DNA from: Halococcus qingdaonensis | GTDB lineage: Archaea > Halobacteriota > Halobacteria > Halobacteriales > Halococcaceae | Direction: 5' to 3' | DNA: 64,000 bases | NCBI RefSeq assembly: GCF_024508235.1 | Contig: NZ_CP101943.1 | Location: forward strand, 186,001-250,000 | Part shown: positions 33,920 to 42,341 of the stretch, piece by piece | How positions within the stretch are numbered: position 1 is the stretch's first letter | How the letters are laid out: every line of letters starts with the position of its first letter | Notes under the pieces: generated by a model | What the model was told of the DNA's origin: nothing | What the model saw: the letters and a program-made list of their open reading frames with translations, nothing else | Database searches by the model: none | Position numbers and translations under genes: made by a program

Positions 33920-35581
33920 ATGAAACTGCACGAGTGGACGGCCGCGACGGTCGAGCCCGGCGACGGCCCACCTGAAGCCGACGACTGGCACGCCGTCGAT
34001 CCGGCGGCCCCCGACGAGTTCGCCGGCGAGCACGCCGTCGCCTACCGAACGGAGTTCGCCGATCCGCGCGAGGACGACGAACGGGCGCTGCTCACCCTTC
34101 GCGGACTTTACGCCCACGCTCGTGTCTGGCTGAACGGCGCGTTCGTCGGCCGCCACGACACCTACTTCACGCCGTTCCGAACGGTGGTCGATCCCGACAC
34201 GAAAAACGAACTGCTCGTCGAGTGTCGCGCGCCCGAGGACCGTTTCGGCGGCGTCTTCGGGACGGAACTCGTCTCCGAACGCGAACGCGTGCCCGGGATA
34301 CGCTGGGGTGCCAGCGTCGAGGGCGTGCCGGAAGCCGTCATCACCGATCTCACGGTTCGCACTACCGAGGCCGACGAGGAAGTGGGCGTCAACGCCATCG
34401 TCACGATCGATGCTGGCAGCGATCTCGACGGCCGCGTGCGACTCTCGCTGCAGCCCGAAGGGAGCGACGGCGCGAGCGCGCTGACGCAGGTCGGCGTCCA
34501 GGCGAGTGCGGGCGAGCGCGTCGTCGTCCAGGGACAGCTGTCGGTGCGCGATCCCGACCGGTGGTGGCCTCGCGGCACCGGTCCACAGAACCGCTACACC
34601 GTCCGTGCACAGCTCGGCAGGCACGAACGGACGGCGACGACCGGCTTTCGGAGTGTCGACTACGGCCCGGACGGGCTGTCGATCAACGGAACGCACGTCC
34701 CGGTTCGCGGGCTCGTCTCGCTGCCCGGCGAAAGCGCGACCGATATCATCGACCGCGCGATCGCGGCGAACGCGACGCTCGTTCGCCCGTACGGCCACGT
34801 GCTGCCCGAATCGTTCTACGAGGCTGCCGACGCCGCCGGGATGCTCGTCTGTCAGGACGTGCCGATGAGTGCGGGTGCGCTCGACGTCGAGCGCGCGCGG
34901 CTAGTCGCGCGCACGCTTGCTGGCGCGGTCGGTCATCGGCCGAGCCTCGCCGCGTTCGGCGTTCGCGACGACGCCCACGGGTTCGATGTCACGACCGAGG
35001 AAGCGGACTGGCGCGTGCTCCGCTCGACGGGGGACGGTGACGGCGGCGCGGCGACGGCGACGGCAGCCAAAACGTCGCTGCCCGACGACGTGATCGTGCT
35101 CTCGATACCGGGTCTCGATACCGGGGCCGATGCCGACGACGAGGCCGTGGAATCCTGGATGCTCGATGGCCATGCGAGCGACGGAGCCCGAACGCGCTAC
35201 GTGGTGCCAGAAGCCGATGGCGAGGCGACGCGGGCACGACGGGCGATCGGGACGCTGCGGCTGTCGGCGAAACCGTTCGTCACGGCCTTCGATCCGTCGG
35301 GAGAGGGTATCGACACTGTCGAAGCCGCCTTCGAGCCGGTCGCGGTGATACTCGACGACACGGCGGCGGAGTCACGGGCCGTCGTCGTCAACGACACACC
35401 TGAAACGGTCACCGGCGAGGTCGACTGGCAGGCCGACACCGAGAGCGGAAGTCTGTCAGTCACCGTCGGTCCGTTCTCGCAGGCGGTGGCTGGCGAACTC
35501 GACGCGTCGACCGACCGCGAACGGATCGCGTTGACGCTCGTGACCGACGATCGGCAGGTGGAACACGAGAACGAGCGGTGA
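33920..35581 (+). CDS. GH2-like (beta-galactosidase/mannosidase fold) protein with degenerate active site
   Basis: A 553-residue protein. Residues about 1-110 form a jelly-roll sugar-binding domain (LTLRGLYAHARVWLNGAFVGRHDTYFTPF, typical of GH2), then an Ig-like domain (about 125-240, ending WWPRGTGPQNRY) and a TIM-barrel-like part (GLSINGTHVPVRGLVSLPG, VRPYGHVLPESFYEAADAAGMLVCQDVPM). Where GH2 enzymes have the acid/base N-E after the barrel strand, this reads AAFGVRDDAHG. It is also shorter than family norm (700 or more), so I infer a binding or altered-function protein. Its ATG is 26 bases after the IS end. Confidence 0.7.
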   Translation: MKLHEWTAATVEPGDGPPEADDWHAVDPAAPDEFAGEHAVAYRTEFADPREDDERALLTLRGLYAHARVWLNGAFVGRHDTYFTPFRTVVDPDTKNELLVECRAPEDRFGGVFGTELVSERERVPGIRWGASVEGVPEAVITDLTVRTTEADEEVGVNAIVTIDAGSDLDGRVRLSLQPEGSDGASALTQVGVQASAGERVVVQGQLSVRDPDRWWPRGTGPQNRYTVRAQLGRHERTATTGFRSVDYGPDGLSINGTHVPVRGLVSLPGESATDIIDRAIAANATLVRPYGHVLPESFYEAADAAGMLVCQDVPMSAGALDVERARLVARTLAGAVGHRPSLAAFGVRDDAHGFDVTTEEADWRVLRSTGDGDGGAATATAAKTSLPDDVIVLSIPGLDTGADADDEAVESWMLDGHASDGARTRYVVPEADGEATRARRAIGTLRLSAKPFVTAFDPSGEGIDTVEAAFEPVAVILDDTAAESRAVVVNDTPETVTGEVDWQADTESGSLSVTVGPFSQAVAGELDASTDRERIALTLVTDDRQVEHENER

Positions 35582-35600
35582 ACGGGTCGAGAGGGCGAGG

Positions 35601-35616
35601 GAGAGAGAGAGAGAGA
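35601..35616 (+). repeat. (GA)8 simple sequence repeat
   Basis: Eight perfect GA units, within a longer GA-rich purine run beginning about 35588, lie 20 bases after the GH2-like stop codon. Such a run is unusual in this GC-rich context. No gene is affected. Confidence 0.8.
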
Positions 35617-35789
35617 ACGACCCACACGATCACAACGCTTAAACCGTTTCTGGCAGTATTGGTACATGCCAGAACGCTGCCGGCGTCACAGTGGTATCGC
35701 ACAGAGAATGATACGGACCACTCCTCAGAGACGACGAGCGCCCGTGAGTGGCAACCGTACGCTGGCACGGCTGGGATAGCAACAGAACC

Positions 35790-36680
35790 ATGGCAAGCAC
35801 GATCGATCAATCCGAAAACGTCGAACTGACCGACGACGACCTCGAAAGCGACTCGAAAGGACAGCTCATCAAACTCGCCGGCAAGCTCCGCGACCGGCGC
35901 AACGACCTGAACCAGGCGGCCTCCGAGCGCGCCGACAAGCGCGACGAGCTCAACGCGAAGACACGAGAGCAGGTCGACCTCGCACAGGAACACCGCGAGA
36001 AACGCGACGAGCTCAACGAAGAGGTACAGGAGCACAAACAGAAGCGCAACGAGCTCAACGCCGAGGCCAACGAGCTGTTCGACGAGGTCGATGAGATGAA
36101 AGGCGACCTCGAACTCGACGAGGGGAAGGACCTTGACGAGCTCGAAGACGAGATCGAGAAACTCGAGTTCCGCCAGCAGACCGAGGTGCTCTCGACGGAG
36201 GACGAGCGCGAACTCATCGAGAAAATCGAGAACAAACGCGAGCAGTATCGCGAGCGAAAGGAGGCGCTCGACGACACTGACGGGCTCGAGGAAGTCAAAG
36301 CCGAGGCCGAGGAGATCCGCGCCGAAGCCTCCGAGCACCACGAGAAGGTGACGGAGCTCGCCGACGAGGCCCAGGAGCATCACAACCAGATGATCGAGGC
36401 CTACCGCGAGGCCGACGACGTCCGTGACGAGGCCGACGAGTGGCACGAGAAGTTCGTCGACGCCCAGGAAGCCGCCGACCGCCACCACGAGGACTTCGTC
36501 GAGGTGCAAAAGCGCCTGCGCGAGATGGACAAAGAGGAGGAAGAGGAGCGCAAATCCGAGCGCGACCAGCGTCGCGAGGAGGCCGAGGCCGAGGCCGAGG
36601 AGATCTACGAGCAGTTCAAGCAGGGCGAGACCCTCGACACCGAGGACCTGATGAAACTGCAGAAAGCCGGCAAGCTCTAG
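35790..36680 (+). CDS. Long coiled-coil protein
   Basis: A 296-residue, highly charged protein that is almost entirely predicted coiled coil. Heptads of Glu/Lys/Arg/Leu run from about 25 to 270, for example KLRDRRNDLNQAASERADKRDELN, with repeated KRDELNxE units. The C-terminus EIYEQFKQGETLDTEDLMKLQKAG is a globular tail seen in related archaeal proteins. It is widely present in haloarchaea and sometimes labelled phosphoserine-phosphatase-like without an active site. A structural or scaffold role is inferred. Start chosen at MASTIDQ; the frame further upstream is not coding-like. Confidence 0.8.
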   Translation: MASTIDQSENVELTDDDLESDSKGQLIKLAGKLRDRRNDLNQAASERADKRDELNAKTREQVDLAQEHREKRDELNEEVQEHKQKRNELNAEANELFDEVDEMKGDLELDEGKDLDELEDEIEKLEFRQQTEVLSTEDERELIEKIENKREQYRERKEALDDTDGLEEVKAEAEEIRAEASEHHEKVTELADEAQEHHNQMIEAYREADDVRDEADEWHEKFVDAQEAADRHHEDFVEVQKRLREMDKEEEEERKSERDQRREEAEAEAEEIYEQFKQGETLDTEDLMKLQKAGKL

Positions 36681-36757
36681 TTACCACGATCGACAGCGAA
36701 ACCCACGATCGCCGCCACGAGCGAACGATTCATCCGCCGCGCGCCCGACGAGTAGGT

Positions 36758-37666
36758 ATGCCGACCGATTCACGAGCGAAATTCATGAGTGCAGCCATCG
36801 GCGCGAGCGCGGGCGCTGGCATCTGGGGGACGGTCAAACGGCTCCGCGCGCAGACGAAAAACGGGTACAACACCGTCGAGGTCGCCGTCGAGGGCCCCAT
36901 TTCCCGCGAAGGGAGTCGCCTTCCGAGCAGTAGTCAGCGTTCGATCCCGGCGGACAAGATCGTCGAGCAGATCGAGCGCGCCGACGAGGACCCGAACGTC
37001 GAGGCGCTGGTCGTCAAGCTCAACACGCCGGGCGGCGAGGTCCTGCCGAGCGAGGACATCCGGCTTGCAGCCGAGCGCTTCGACGGTCCGACGATCGGCT
37101 ACGCGACCGACACCTGCGCGAGCGGTGGCTACTGGATCGCCGCCGGCTGTGACGAACTCTGGGCGCGCGAGGCGAGCGTCGTCGGGAGCATCGGCGTGCG
37201 TGGCTCGTCGGTCAACGCGAAGGGACTGGCCGACAAGCTCGGACTCGACTACCGCCCGAAGACCGCCGGCGAGTACAAAGACGCGGGCTTCCCGCTCAAG
37301 GAACCCGAAGAGCAGGACGACGAATACCTCCAAGGACTCGTCGACGACTACTACGAGACGTTCGTCGAACACGTCGCCGAGGGCCGCGGGCTCGACGAGG
37401 AGACGATCCGCGAGACCGAAGCCCGCGTCTATCTCGGGACCGACGCGATCGAGAACGGGCTCGTCGACGAGCTCGGCACCCGCGAGGACGTCGAGGAGCG
37501 CATCGAAGAGCGCCTCGGCCACGACGTCGAGATCGAGGAGTTCACGCCCGAGCAGAGCCTGATGGAGCGCATCAGAAGCCAGTCGCAGGGCGTGGCCTAC
37601 GCGTTCGGTGCGGGTGTTGCCGATTCGGTCGGCGTCAGCGACGAGTTCAGCCTGGAACTCCGATAG
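36758..37666 (+). CDS. sppA: Signal peptide peptidase SppA (S49 family)
   Basis: A 302-residue serine protease that degrades cleaved signal peptides. A weak N-terminal hydrophobic stretch (SAAIGASAGAGIWG) may anchor it. VVKLNTPGGEV is the conserved N-terminal motif, TDTCASGGYWIAAGCDE holds the nucleophile Ser (about 122), and KTAGEYKDAGFPL holds the general-base Lys (about 174). The Ser-Lys distance of 52 residues matches Bacillus SppA. It ends five bases short of the convergent deaminase gene. The longer frame back to 36440 overlaps the coiled-coil gene and is rejected. Confidence 0.9.
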   Translation: MPTDSRAKFMSAAIGASAGAGIWGTVKRLRAQTKNGYNTVEVAVEGPISREGSRLPSSSQRSIPADKIVEQIERADEDPNVEALVVKLNTPGGEVLPSEDIRLAAERFDGPTIGYATDTCASGGYWIAAGCDELWAREASVVGSIGVRGSSVNAKGLADKLGLDYRPKTAGEYKDAGFPLKEPEEQDDEYLQGLVDDYYETFVEHVAEGRGLDEETIRETEARVYLGTDAIENGLVDELGTREDVEERIEERLGHDVEIEEFTPEQSLMERIRSQSQGVAYAFGAGVADSVGVSDEFSLELR

Positions 37667-37670
37667 CGAG

Positions 37671-38159
37671 CTACTCGTTCAGTTCCTGCCAGCGCTCGTA
37701 GATCGAGAGGGCGTCCTCGTCGGCCTCGTCGGCGTGGACCAGCGGGAGGTTCCGATCCTCCCAGTCTTTCTCGTACTCGTCGTAGAACTCGCCGAACTCG
37801 AAGTACTTTCTACTGTCCGTGTAGTATTCCTCATACCTCTCGCGCTGGGTGAGGAAGAAGACGTTGTCCGGACTGCAGTAGTACAGCGCACCGAGACACA
37901 TCGGGCAGGGGTGGGCCATTACGTAGGCGTCACAGCCCGAGAGGTCCTCGCTGCCGACGCGTTTGCAGGCCTGCTCGATGGCCACGGTTTCGGCGTGGGC
38001 CACGGGATTGTTCGTCTGGGCGACGAGATTGGGGCTTTCGGCGAGGATTTCGCCGTCGCGCACGATGAGACAGGAGAAAGGTCGCCCGCCGTCCTCGACG
38101 TTCTCGCGAGCGATCTCTAGGGTTCGGTCGACGAACTCGGGGTCTGCAGTGGTGGACAC
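37671..38159 (-). CDS. Nucleoside deaminase (cytidine/guanine deaminase-like)
   Basis: A 162-residue zinc enzyme. VAHAETVAIEQAC is the H-A-E motif (zinc His and proton-shuttle Glu) and HPCPMCLGALYYC the P-C-x-x-C motif. The insert after the second motif and C-terminal YFEFGEFYDEYEKDW resemble guanine deaminase and other purine or pyrimidine salvage enzymes more than tRNA deaminases. Its exact base is not assignable. It is complete and of normal length. Confidence 0.85.
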   Translation of the reverse strand: MSTTADPEFVDRTLEIARENVEDGGRPFSCLIVRDGEILAESPNLVAQTNNPVAHAETVAIEQACKRVGSEDLSGCDAYVMAHPCPMCLGALYYCSPDNVFFLTQRERYEEYYTDSRKYFEFGEFYDEYEKDWEDRNLPLVHADEADEDALSIYERWQELNE

Positions 38160-38246
38160 GACCGAACGACGCCGGCCGGCGACATGGATGTTCGCAAACC
38201 GGCACCATCGCGGGTGTTTTCATGGCGGGGTCGTGAACAGTGAGCC

Positions 38247-39389
38247 GTGAGTACGCTCGTCGTCTGTATCGACCGCGGCGAGACCGTCGCCGACGTCGCT
38301 GGCGAGCTGCCGGTGGTCGGCGAGCGGGCAGTCCGCTCGCTCGTCACCGACGTGGGCCTCGCCGACCCCGAGAGCAGCCGCGTGAACTGCCTGCTCGAAG
38401 GGCTGCGCCTCGCCGGCGAGCTTCGCGACTCGGGTGCGGAGCCGGTGGTTGCGGTCGTTTCGGGCGTCGACGACTCGGTCGATGCCGACCGCGCTCTCGC
38501 GAGACAGATCGAACGCCTGCTCGCCGATCGGTCGATCGAGTCGGCGGTCGTCGTCACCGACAGCACGGCCGAGGAACGCGTCGTCCACGTCGTCGAGAGC
38601 CGGGTGCGCGTCGATGCCGTCTCGCGGGTCGTCGTTCGGCAGGCTCGCGATCTCGAATCGACCTACTATCTCCTGAAGCAGTTCCTCGCCAACGAGGAGC
38701 TCCGACAGACAGTGTTGGTACCGATCGGCGTCGCGCTGCTCGCAGTGCCCGTGCTGGTGGTGTTCGCACAGAGCCTGCGGGCCGCCGTCGCCGCCGTCGC
38801 CGCCATCACGGGTTTGTTCGTGCTCTACAAAGGGCTCGGTGTCGACGACGTGCTCGCGGCGCTCACCGGCGGGGTGCGCGACGGGCTCTACACCGGCCGG
38901 CTCTCGGTCGTTACGGGGGTGATCGCCGGCGGGTTCGCGCTCGTGGGCCTGGTCGTGGGAGTCATCAGTGCCTCGCCGCTCGCGGGCGAGGCGAGTGCGC
39001 TCGTGACGGTCATGGCGTTTCTGTTCGACAGCGTACCGTGGCTGACGACAGCAGGGCTGACCGCGAGCACTGGTCGGGCGATCGACGAGTGGCTGCACAG
39101 CGGTCGCGTCGGCAACGCCACGCTCAACCTCCCGTTCGTGCTGGCGGCGGTCGGACTCGTCGTCAGAGGGTTCGGAGCCTACTTCCTCGAACGTGCCGCC
39201 GTCATCGACCCGTTACGGATGCCGGCGACGAGTCTCGGTGTCGTCTCGATCCGTGGGTTCACGATCGGCGGCGACGCCCGACTCGTGGCGTTCGTGATCG
39301 CCGGCGTGTTCGTGAGCCTGCTCGGCGTCGTCGTTGCAATGCGGATGGGCGAGAGCAGCGCCGACGAACGCACGGAGAGCATCGACTAG
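38247..39389 (+). CDS. DUF373 family membrane protein
   Basis: A 380-residue archaeal protein. A soluble N-terminal alpha/beta domain (about 1-145) begins STLVVCIDRGETVADV (Asp/Gly-rich loop after strand 1), with AVVSGVDDSVDADRALARQ and VSRVVVRQARDLESTYYLLKQ. It is followed by about seven TM segments. Function is unknown. GTG at 38247 gives the family-like start. Its TAG overlaps the stop of aroD in a shared CTAG. Confidence 0.85.
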   Translation: MSTLVVCIDRGETVADVAGELPVVGERAVRSLVTDVGLADPESSRVNCLLEGLRLAGELRDSGAEPVVAVVSGVDDSVDADRALARQIERLLADRSIESAVVVTDSTAEERVVHVVESRVRVDAVSRVVVRQARDLESTYYLLKQFLANEELRQTVLVPIGVALLAVPVLVVFAQSLRAAVAAVAAITGLFVLYKGLGVDDVLAALTGGVRDGLYTGRLSVVTGVIAGGFALVGLVVGVISASPLAGEASALVTVMAFLFDSVPWLTTAGLTASTGRAIDEWLHSGRVGNATLNLPFVLAAVGLVVRGFGAYFLERAAVIDPLRMPATSLGVVSIRGFTIGGDARLVAFVIAGVFVSLLGVVVAMRMGESSADERTESID

Positions 39390-40051
39390 TCGAGAGTATC
39401 GAGCAGTCCGGCGAGCGTCGCGAGATCGTACTGGCCGGGTGCGGTCGCCCGTTCTGGATCGACCGGTGCGTAGGCGATGCGCGAGCCGTAAAGGGGGGCG
39501 ATGGCCCGCGAGTGGCCGCCGATCGCGCCCATCGCCATCGTCGCCACGCGGCCGCCGCGCTCCGTGCAGGCGTGTGTGGCCGCGAGTAGATCGAGTACAT
39601 CGTCCGGATCGGTGGCCGTGACGGCAAGTTTCGCGACCGTACCGTACTCGCTCGCGCGTGCCAGCGTGCCCTCCATCGCCGATCGTGATGGGGTCGCGTC
39701 GAAATCGTGCGTCGAGACGATACAGTCCGCGTCGTGGTCGCGAGCCTCGTCGGCGAGCCATTCCTCGTCCGTGACCGTCGCCAGTTCGATATCGATCGCC
39801 GCGACGGTCGGGAACTCGGCAGCACGCGCGAGCGCATCGAGTCGATCGGAATTTTCGGGAGCTTCGCCACCCTCTTCGACCGTTCGGTTGGTCGCGATCA
39901 GTGGGAGTTCGCCGTCGTAGGTCGCGAGCGCGTCGAGCGGGTCGTCGGCGAGGTCCATGCGGAACTCGACGGCATCGGCGTGGGCGCGGGCAGCGGGTTC
40001 GTCGCTCAGATCGGCGGTGGCCGCCGCGAGCACGAGCGAGTCAAAGTCCAT
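39386..40051 (-). CDS. aroD: Type I 3-dehydroquinate dehydratase
   Basis: A 221-residue enzyme of the shikimate pathway forming 3-dehydroshikimate via a Schiff base. HADAVEFRMDLADD is the substrate-binding E-x-R motif, IVSTHDF holds the catalytic His (about 115), TVAKLAVTATDPDD the Schiff-base Lys (about 141), and TMAMGAIGGHSR the C-terminal S/GxxR motif. ATG 40051 begins MDFDSLVLAA as in haloarchaeal relatives; the longer frame to 40216 is low-complexity Arg/Pro and not coding. Convergent with the DUF373 gene through the shared CTAG. Confidence 0.92.
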   Translation of the reverse strand: MDFDSLVLAAATADLSDEPAARAHADAVEFRMDLADDPLDALATYDGELPLIATNRTVEEGGEAPENSDRLDALARAAEFPTVAAIDIELATVTDEEWLADEARDHDADCIVSTHDFDATPSRSAMEGTLARASEYGTVAKLAVTATDPDDVLDLLAATHACTERGGRVATMAMGAIGGHSRAIAPLYGSRIAYAPVDPERATAPGQYDLATLAGLLDTLD

Positions 40052-40563
40052 GTTCGCCCTCGGCCCGAGCGGGCGAAAACTCGTTCGGCCTGCGGCTGCG
40101 GCCGCGGTGCGGTCGCGGCGCGGCCGTGGTGGCGGTTGCGGAGCGGTGCGGTCCTGGCGTCTCGGTGAGCGGAGCGAGCCGAGGCTCAGGAGAGTGGTTC
40201 GAAAGACGCGAGGCATCTTTCGTCATCACGAGAGAACTTCGCTCTCTCGAACGACTATGCTCTCCTGGTGGATGAAGGGCGAGGGGCGCGAGCGAGGCCA
40301 CAGGCCGAGCGAGTAGCGAACGGAGTGAGCGTTCCCCGAGGGCTTCGGCGGAGGCGGTGCTGTGCGGGGCGGAATGGTCGTGTCCGTGCGAACACAGTGA
40401 GCGCGGTTCGCCGTGAGCGAACGAGCGGAGCGAGTGAGTGAGCGGTCCTTTTTAGTCCAGGTTTTTGGTCGGGGGTTGAGCGCGCGAGTGAAACGAGTGC
40501 GCTCAACCCCCGTCTAAAAAAGTGGTTCGTAAAACACAAAGCGGGCCGTCACGCGGTGTTCGT
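40052..40563. other. Gene-poor 512-base region with GC-rich repeats and a strong stem-loop
   Basis: No gene is supported; the open frames are Arg/Pro/Ser-rich shadows. The region shows runs of degenerate pentamers (GAGCG/GAACG/GAGTG) near 40285-40445, including GCGAACGGAGTGAGCG and GCGAACGAGCGGAGCGAG, a pattern common in haloarchaeal spacers. The large inverted repeat is annotated separately. Confidence 0.6.
40447..40522. repeat. Nested inverted repeat (stem-loop) before the DUF5789 gene
   Basis: GGGGGTTGAGCGC (40471-40483) is a perfect 13-base complement of GCGCTCAACCCCC (40499-40511), with a 15-base loop. Outside it, CCTTTTTAG (40447-40455) nearly complements CTAAAAAAG (40514-40522). It could be a bidirectional terminator or a structured leader; it ends 41 bases before the next ATG. 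Confidence 0.7.
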
Positions 40564-40857
40564 ATGGCCGATGACGAAGCCGACGAGGAAACAGAGGGAC
40601 CAGTCGTCGAGCTGGGCGAGGGCCCGTCCGTCGAGGGTGTGCCGCTGGCGCGCGTCAGTTCGCGGCTGACGTGGGGGATGGAGCATTCGACGGTCGAACA
40701 GCGCGTGGGCGATATCGAGATCCGGACGCCGGACGGCCCGACCAGTCTGAGCGACGTGCTCGCGGAGGTCGATAAGCCGTACTTCGAACGCCGTCAGGAG
40801 TTCGAGGAAAGCGTGCGCGAGGTCGTCGGATCGGGGCCCGTCCAGACCGAGGAGTAG
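40564..40857 (+). CDS. DUF5789 family protein
   Basis: A 97-residue acidic haloarchaeal protein. VVELGEGPSVEGVPLARVSSRLTWGMEHSTV and IRTPDGPTSLSDVLAEVDKPYFERRQEFEESVREVVGSGPV match the DUF5789 pattern as I know it. Function unknown. One base separates its TAG from the GTG of the CPBP protease gene, so the two are an operon. The start at 40564 is fixed by the family-typical MADDE beginning. Confidence 0.8.
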   Translation: MADDEADEETEGPVVELGEGPSVEGVPLARVSSRLTWGMEHSTVEQRVGDIEIRTPDGPTSLSDVLAEVDKPYFERRQEFEESVREVVGSGPVQTEE

Positions 40858-40858
40858 G

Positions 40859-41527
40859 GTGGGTCGCTCGTCGGGGCGGCGGTGGGTCGTGCTCGCGCTC
40901 CTCTGGGGCGCGGTGCTCGCGATCGCGTGGATGGCGCTCGAACGCAGCACGAGCACGGCGCTGTGGGCGCGTGTCGTCCGTGACGGACTGCTCTATCTCG
41001 TCGGGCCGGCGGCGCTCGCGCGACTGTACGGCCGGCGGCTCGGCTGGCGTGTCGATCGACGCGCGCTGCGCAACACGCTTTTGCTCGCCCTGTTCGTGCT
41101 GCCGTTCTATCTGGTCGGGTCGTCGTTGCCGACGGTGCGGGCGTACTACCCGATGTGGAGCGTCGAGCCGACCGTTTCGTCGTTCGTGCCCCACGCTGTC
41201 GGACAGTTCGTCGTCGTGCTCGCCGCCGAAACCTATTTTCGCGGGTTGCTCTGTGTCGGCGTGCGCGAGATCGGCTTCAAGAGCGTGTTCATCAGTCCGG
41301 TGGTCTACGCGCTCCAGCACGCGAGCAAGCCACCGATCGAACTACTGCTGTCGGGGCCGACGGACGTGCTCTTCGGCGCAGTCGATTATCGGAGCCGATC
41401 GATTCTCCCCTCGGTCGTCGCTCATGGGTTCGGGCTGACGCTGCTCGATTGGCTCGTGCTTCATCCGCCGCTGCTCGCGCCTGAGCAGGTGGCCGGCTGG
41501 CTGCGGTGGCTCCCGGTGCCGGTGTAA
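40859..41527 (+). CDS. CPBP-family intramembrane protease-like protein, degenerate motifs
   Basis: A 222-residue membrane protein with about six to seven TM segments and the CPBP (Abi/CAAX-protease-like) architecture. The motif 1 position reads AETYFRG instead of E-E-x-x-x-R, motif 2 is YALQHASKP, and motif 3 VVAHGFGLTLLD, where the usual H-x-x-x-N Asn is replaced. The loss of the first Glu suggests weakened or different catalysis. It starts at a GTG one base after the DUF5789 stop and faces a canonical CPBP gene convergently. Confidence 0.75.
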   Translation: MGRSSGRRWVVLALLWGAVLAIAWMALERSTSTALWARVVRDGLLYLVGPAALARLYGRRLGWRVDRRALRNTLLLALFVLPFYLVGSSLPTVRAYYPMWSVEPTVSSFVPHAVGQFVVVLAAETYFRGLLCVGVREIGFKSVFISPVVYALQHASKPPIELLLSGPTDVLFGAVDYRSRSILPSVVAHGFGLTLLDWLVLHPPLLAPEQVAGWLRWLPVPV

Positions 41528-41544
41528 TGTGAGCCAGCGGCCGA

Positions 41545-42300
41545 TCAAAAAAGCACGCTGACCGGCAGGTCCGCCTGGAGGACGAAATAGAGCAGCGTGA
41601 ACAGCGTCGCGTTGTACGCGCCGTGGATGAACGCCGGTACGACGAGATTGTCGGAGACCTCGTAGGCCGCACCGAAGACCAGGCTCGGCAGGAAGAGCAC
41701 CGTGATGGTCGCCAGCCGCCCGCCGACGCCGCCGGTCAGGGACTGAAAGTGGATCGCGGCGAAGACGGCGCTCGCGAGCACTACACCGGGGACGGGGCCG
41801 AACGACTCCCGGAGCCGACCCTGGACGATGCCACGGAAGAGCAGTTCCTCGCCGGGGCCGATGATGATAAACGAGGCTGGAATCAACAGGAGCAGCAGTT
41901 CGGGGTTCTGGGCGGCGATCTGCCCGATCTGGTTTTCCGCCGGCTGGACCCCCACGACGGTGAGCAGTATCGATCCGACGAACTGTGCGATGAGCGCCAG
42001 CGCATAGCCGCTCAGCGCCGTAACGACGTCCCGAAGCGAGGGTACATCGATGCCGAGATACGTCCGTCCGAGACCTCTGAATCGGAGATACAACAGGGCG
42101 GCACTGCCGAAGGCGACCCCCTGCCCCGTTATCAGGGAGATGACCAGCAATCCCAGTGCACTGAGTTCGATATCGAGGAACGCGAGCGAGCGCACGATCG
42201 CCCTGCCGAGAACGGACGCGACCCCGATACCGAGACCCCCGACGGCGAGCGCGACGACGAGGGCGCGCACGCGACTAGTCTGCCCGCCTGTGACGCTCAT
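41545..42300 (-). CDS. CPBP-family intramembrane glutamic protease
   Basis: A 251-residue polytopic protein with eight hydrophobic segments and all three motifs intact: GPGEELLFRGIVQ (E-E-x-x-x-R), VFAAIHFQ (F-x-x-x-H) and FIHGAYNATLF (H-x-x-x-N). CPBP proteases cleave substrates within the membrane, as in CAAX processing or bacteriocin immunity. The archaeal substrate is unknown. It converges on the degenerate relative ending at 41527, with 17 bases between stops. Confidence 0.88.
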   Translation of the reverse strand: MSVTGGQTSRVRALVVALAVGGLGIGVASVLGRAIVRSLAFLDIELSALGLLVISLITGQGVAFGSAALLYLRFRGLGRTYLGIDVPSLRDVVTALSGYALALIAQFVGSILLTVVGVQPAENQIGQIAAQNPELLLLLIPASFIIIGPGEELLFRGIVQGRLRESFGPVPGVVLASAVFAAIHFQSLTGGVGGRLATITVLFLPSLVFGAAYEVSDNLVVPAFIHGAYNATLFTLLYFVLQADLPVSVLF

Positions 42301-42341
42301 GTCTCGTGTCGAGTGGCCGGGGGGCGAAAGGATTCCGCCTT

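Noticed and set aside
40052-40563. CRISPR-like or tandem repeat array in the pentamer-rich spacer
   Set aside because: The units are degenerate, irregularly spaced and lack unique spacers of constant length.
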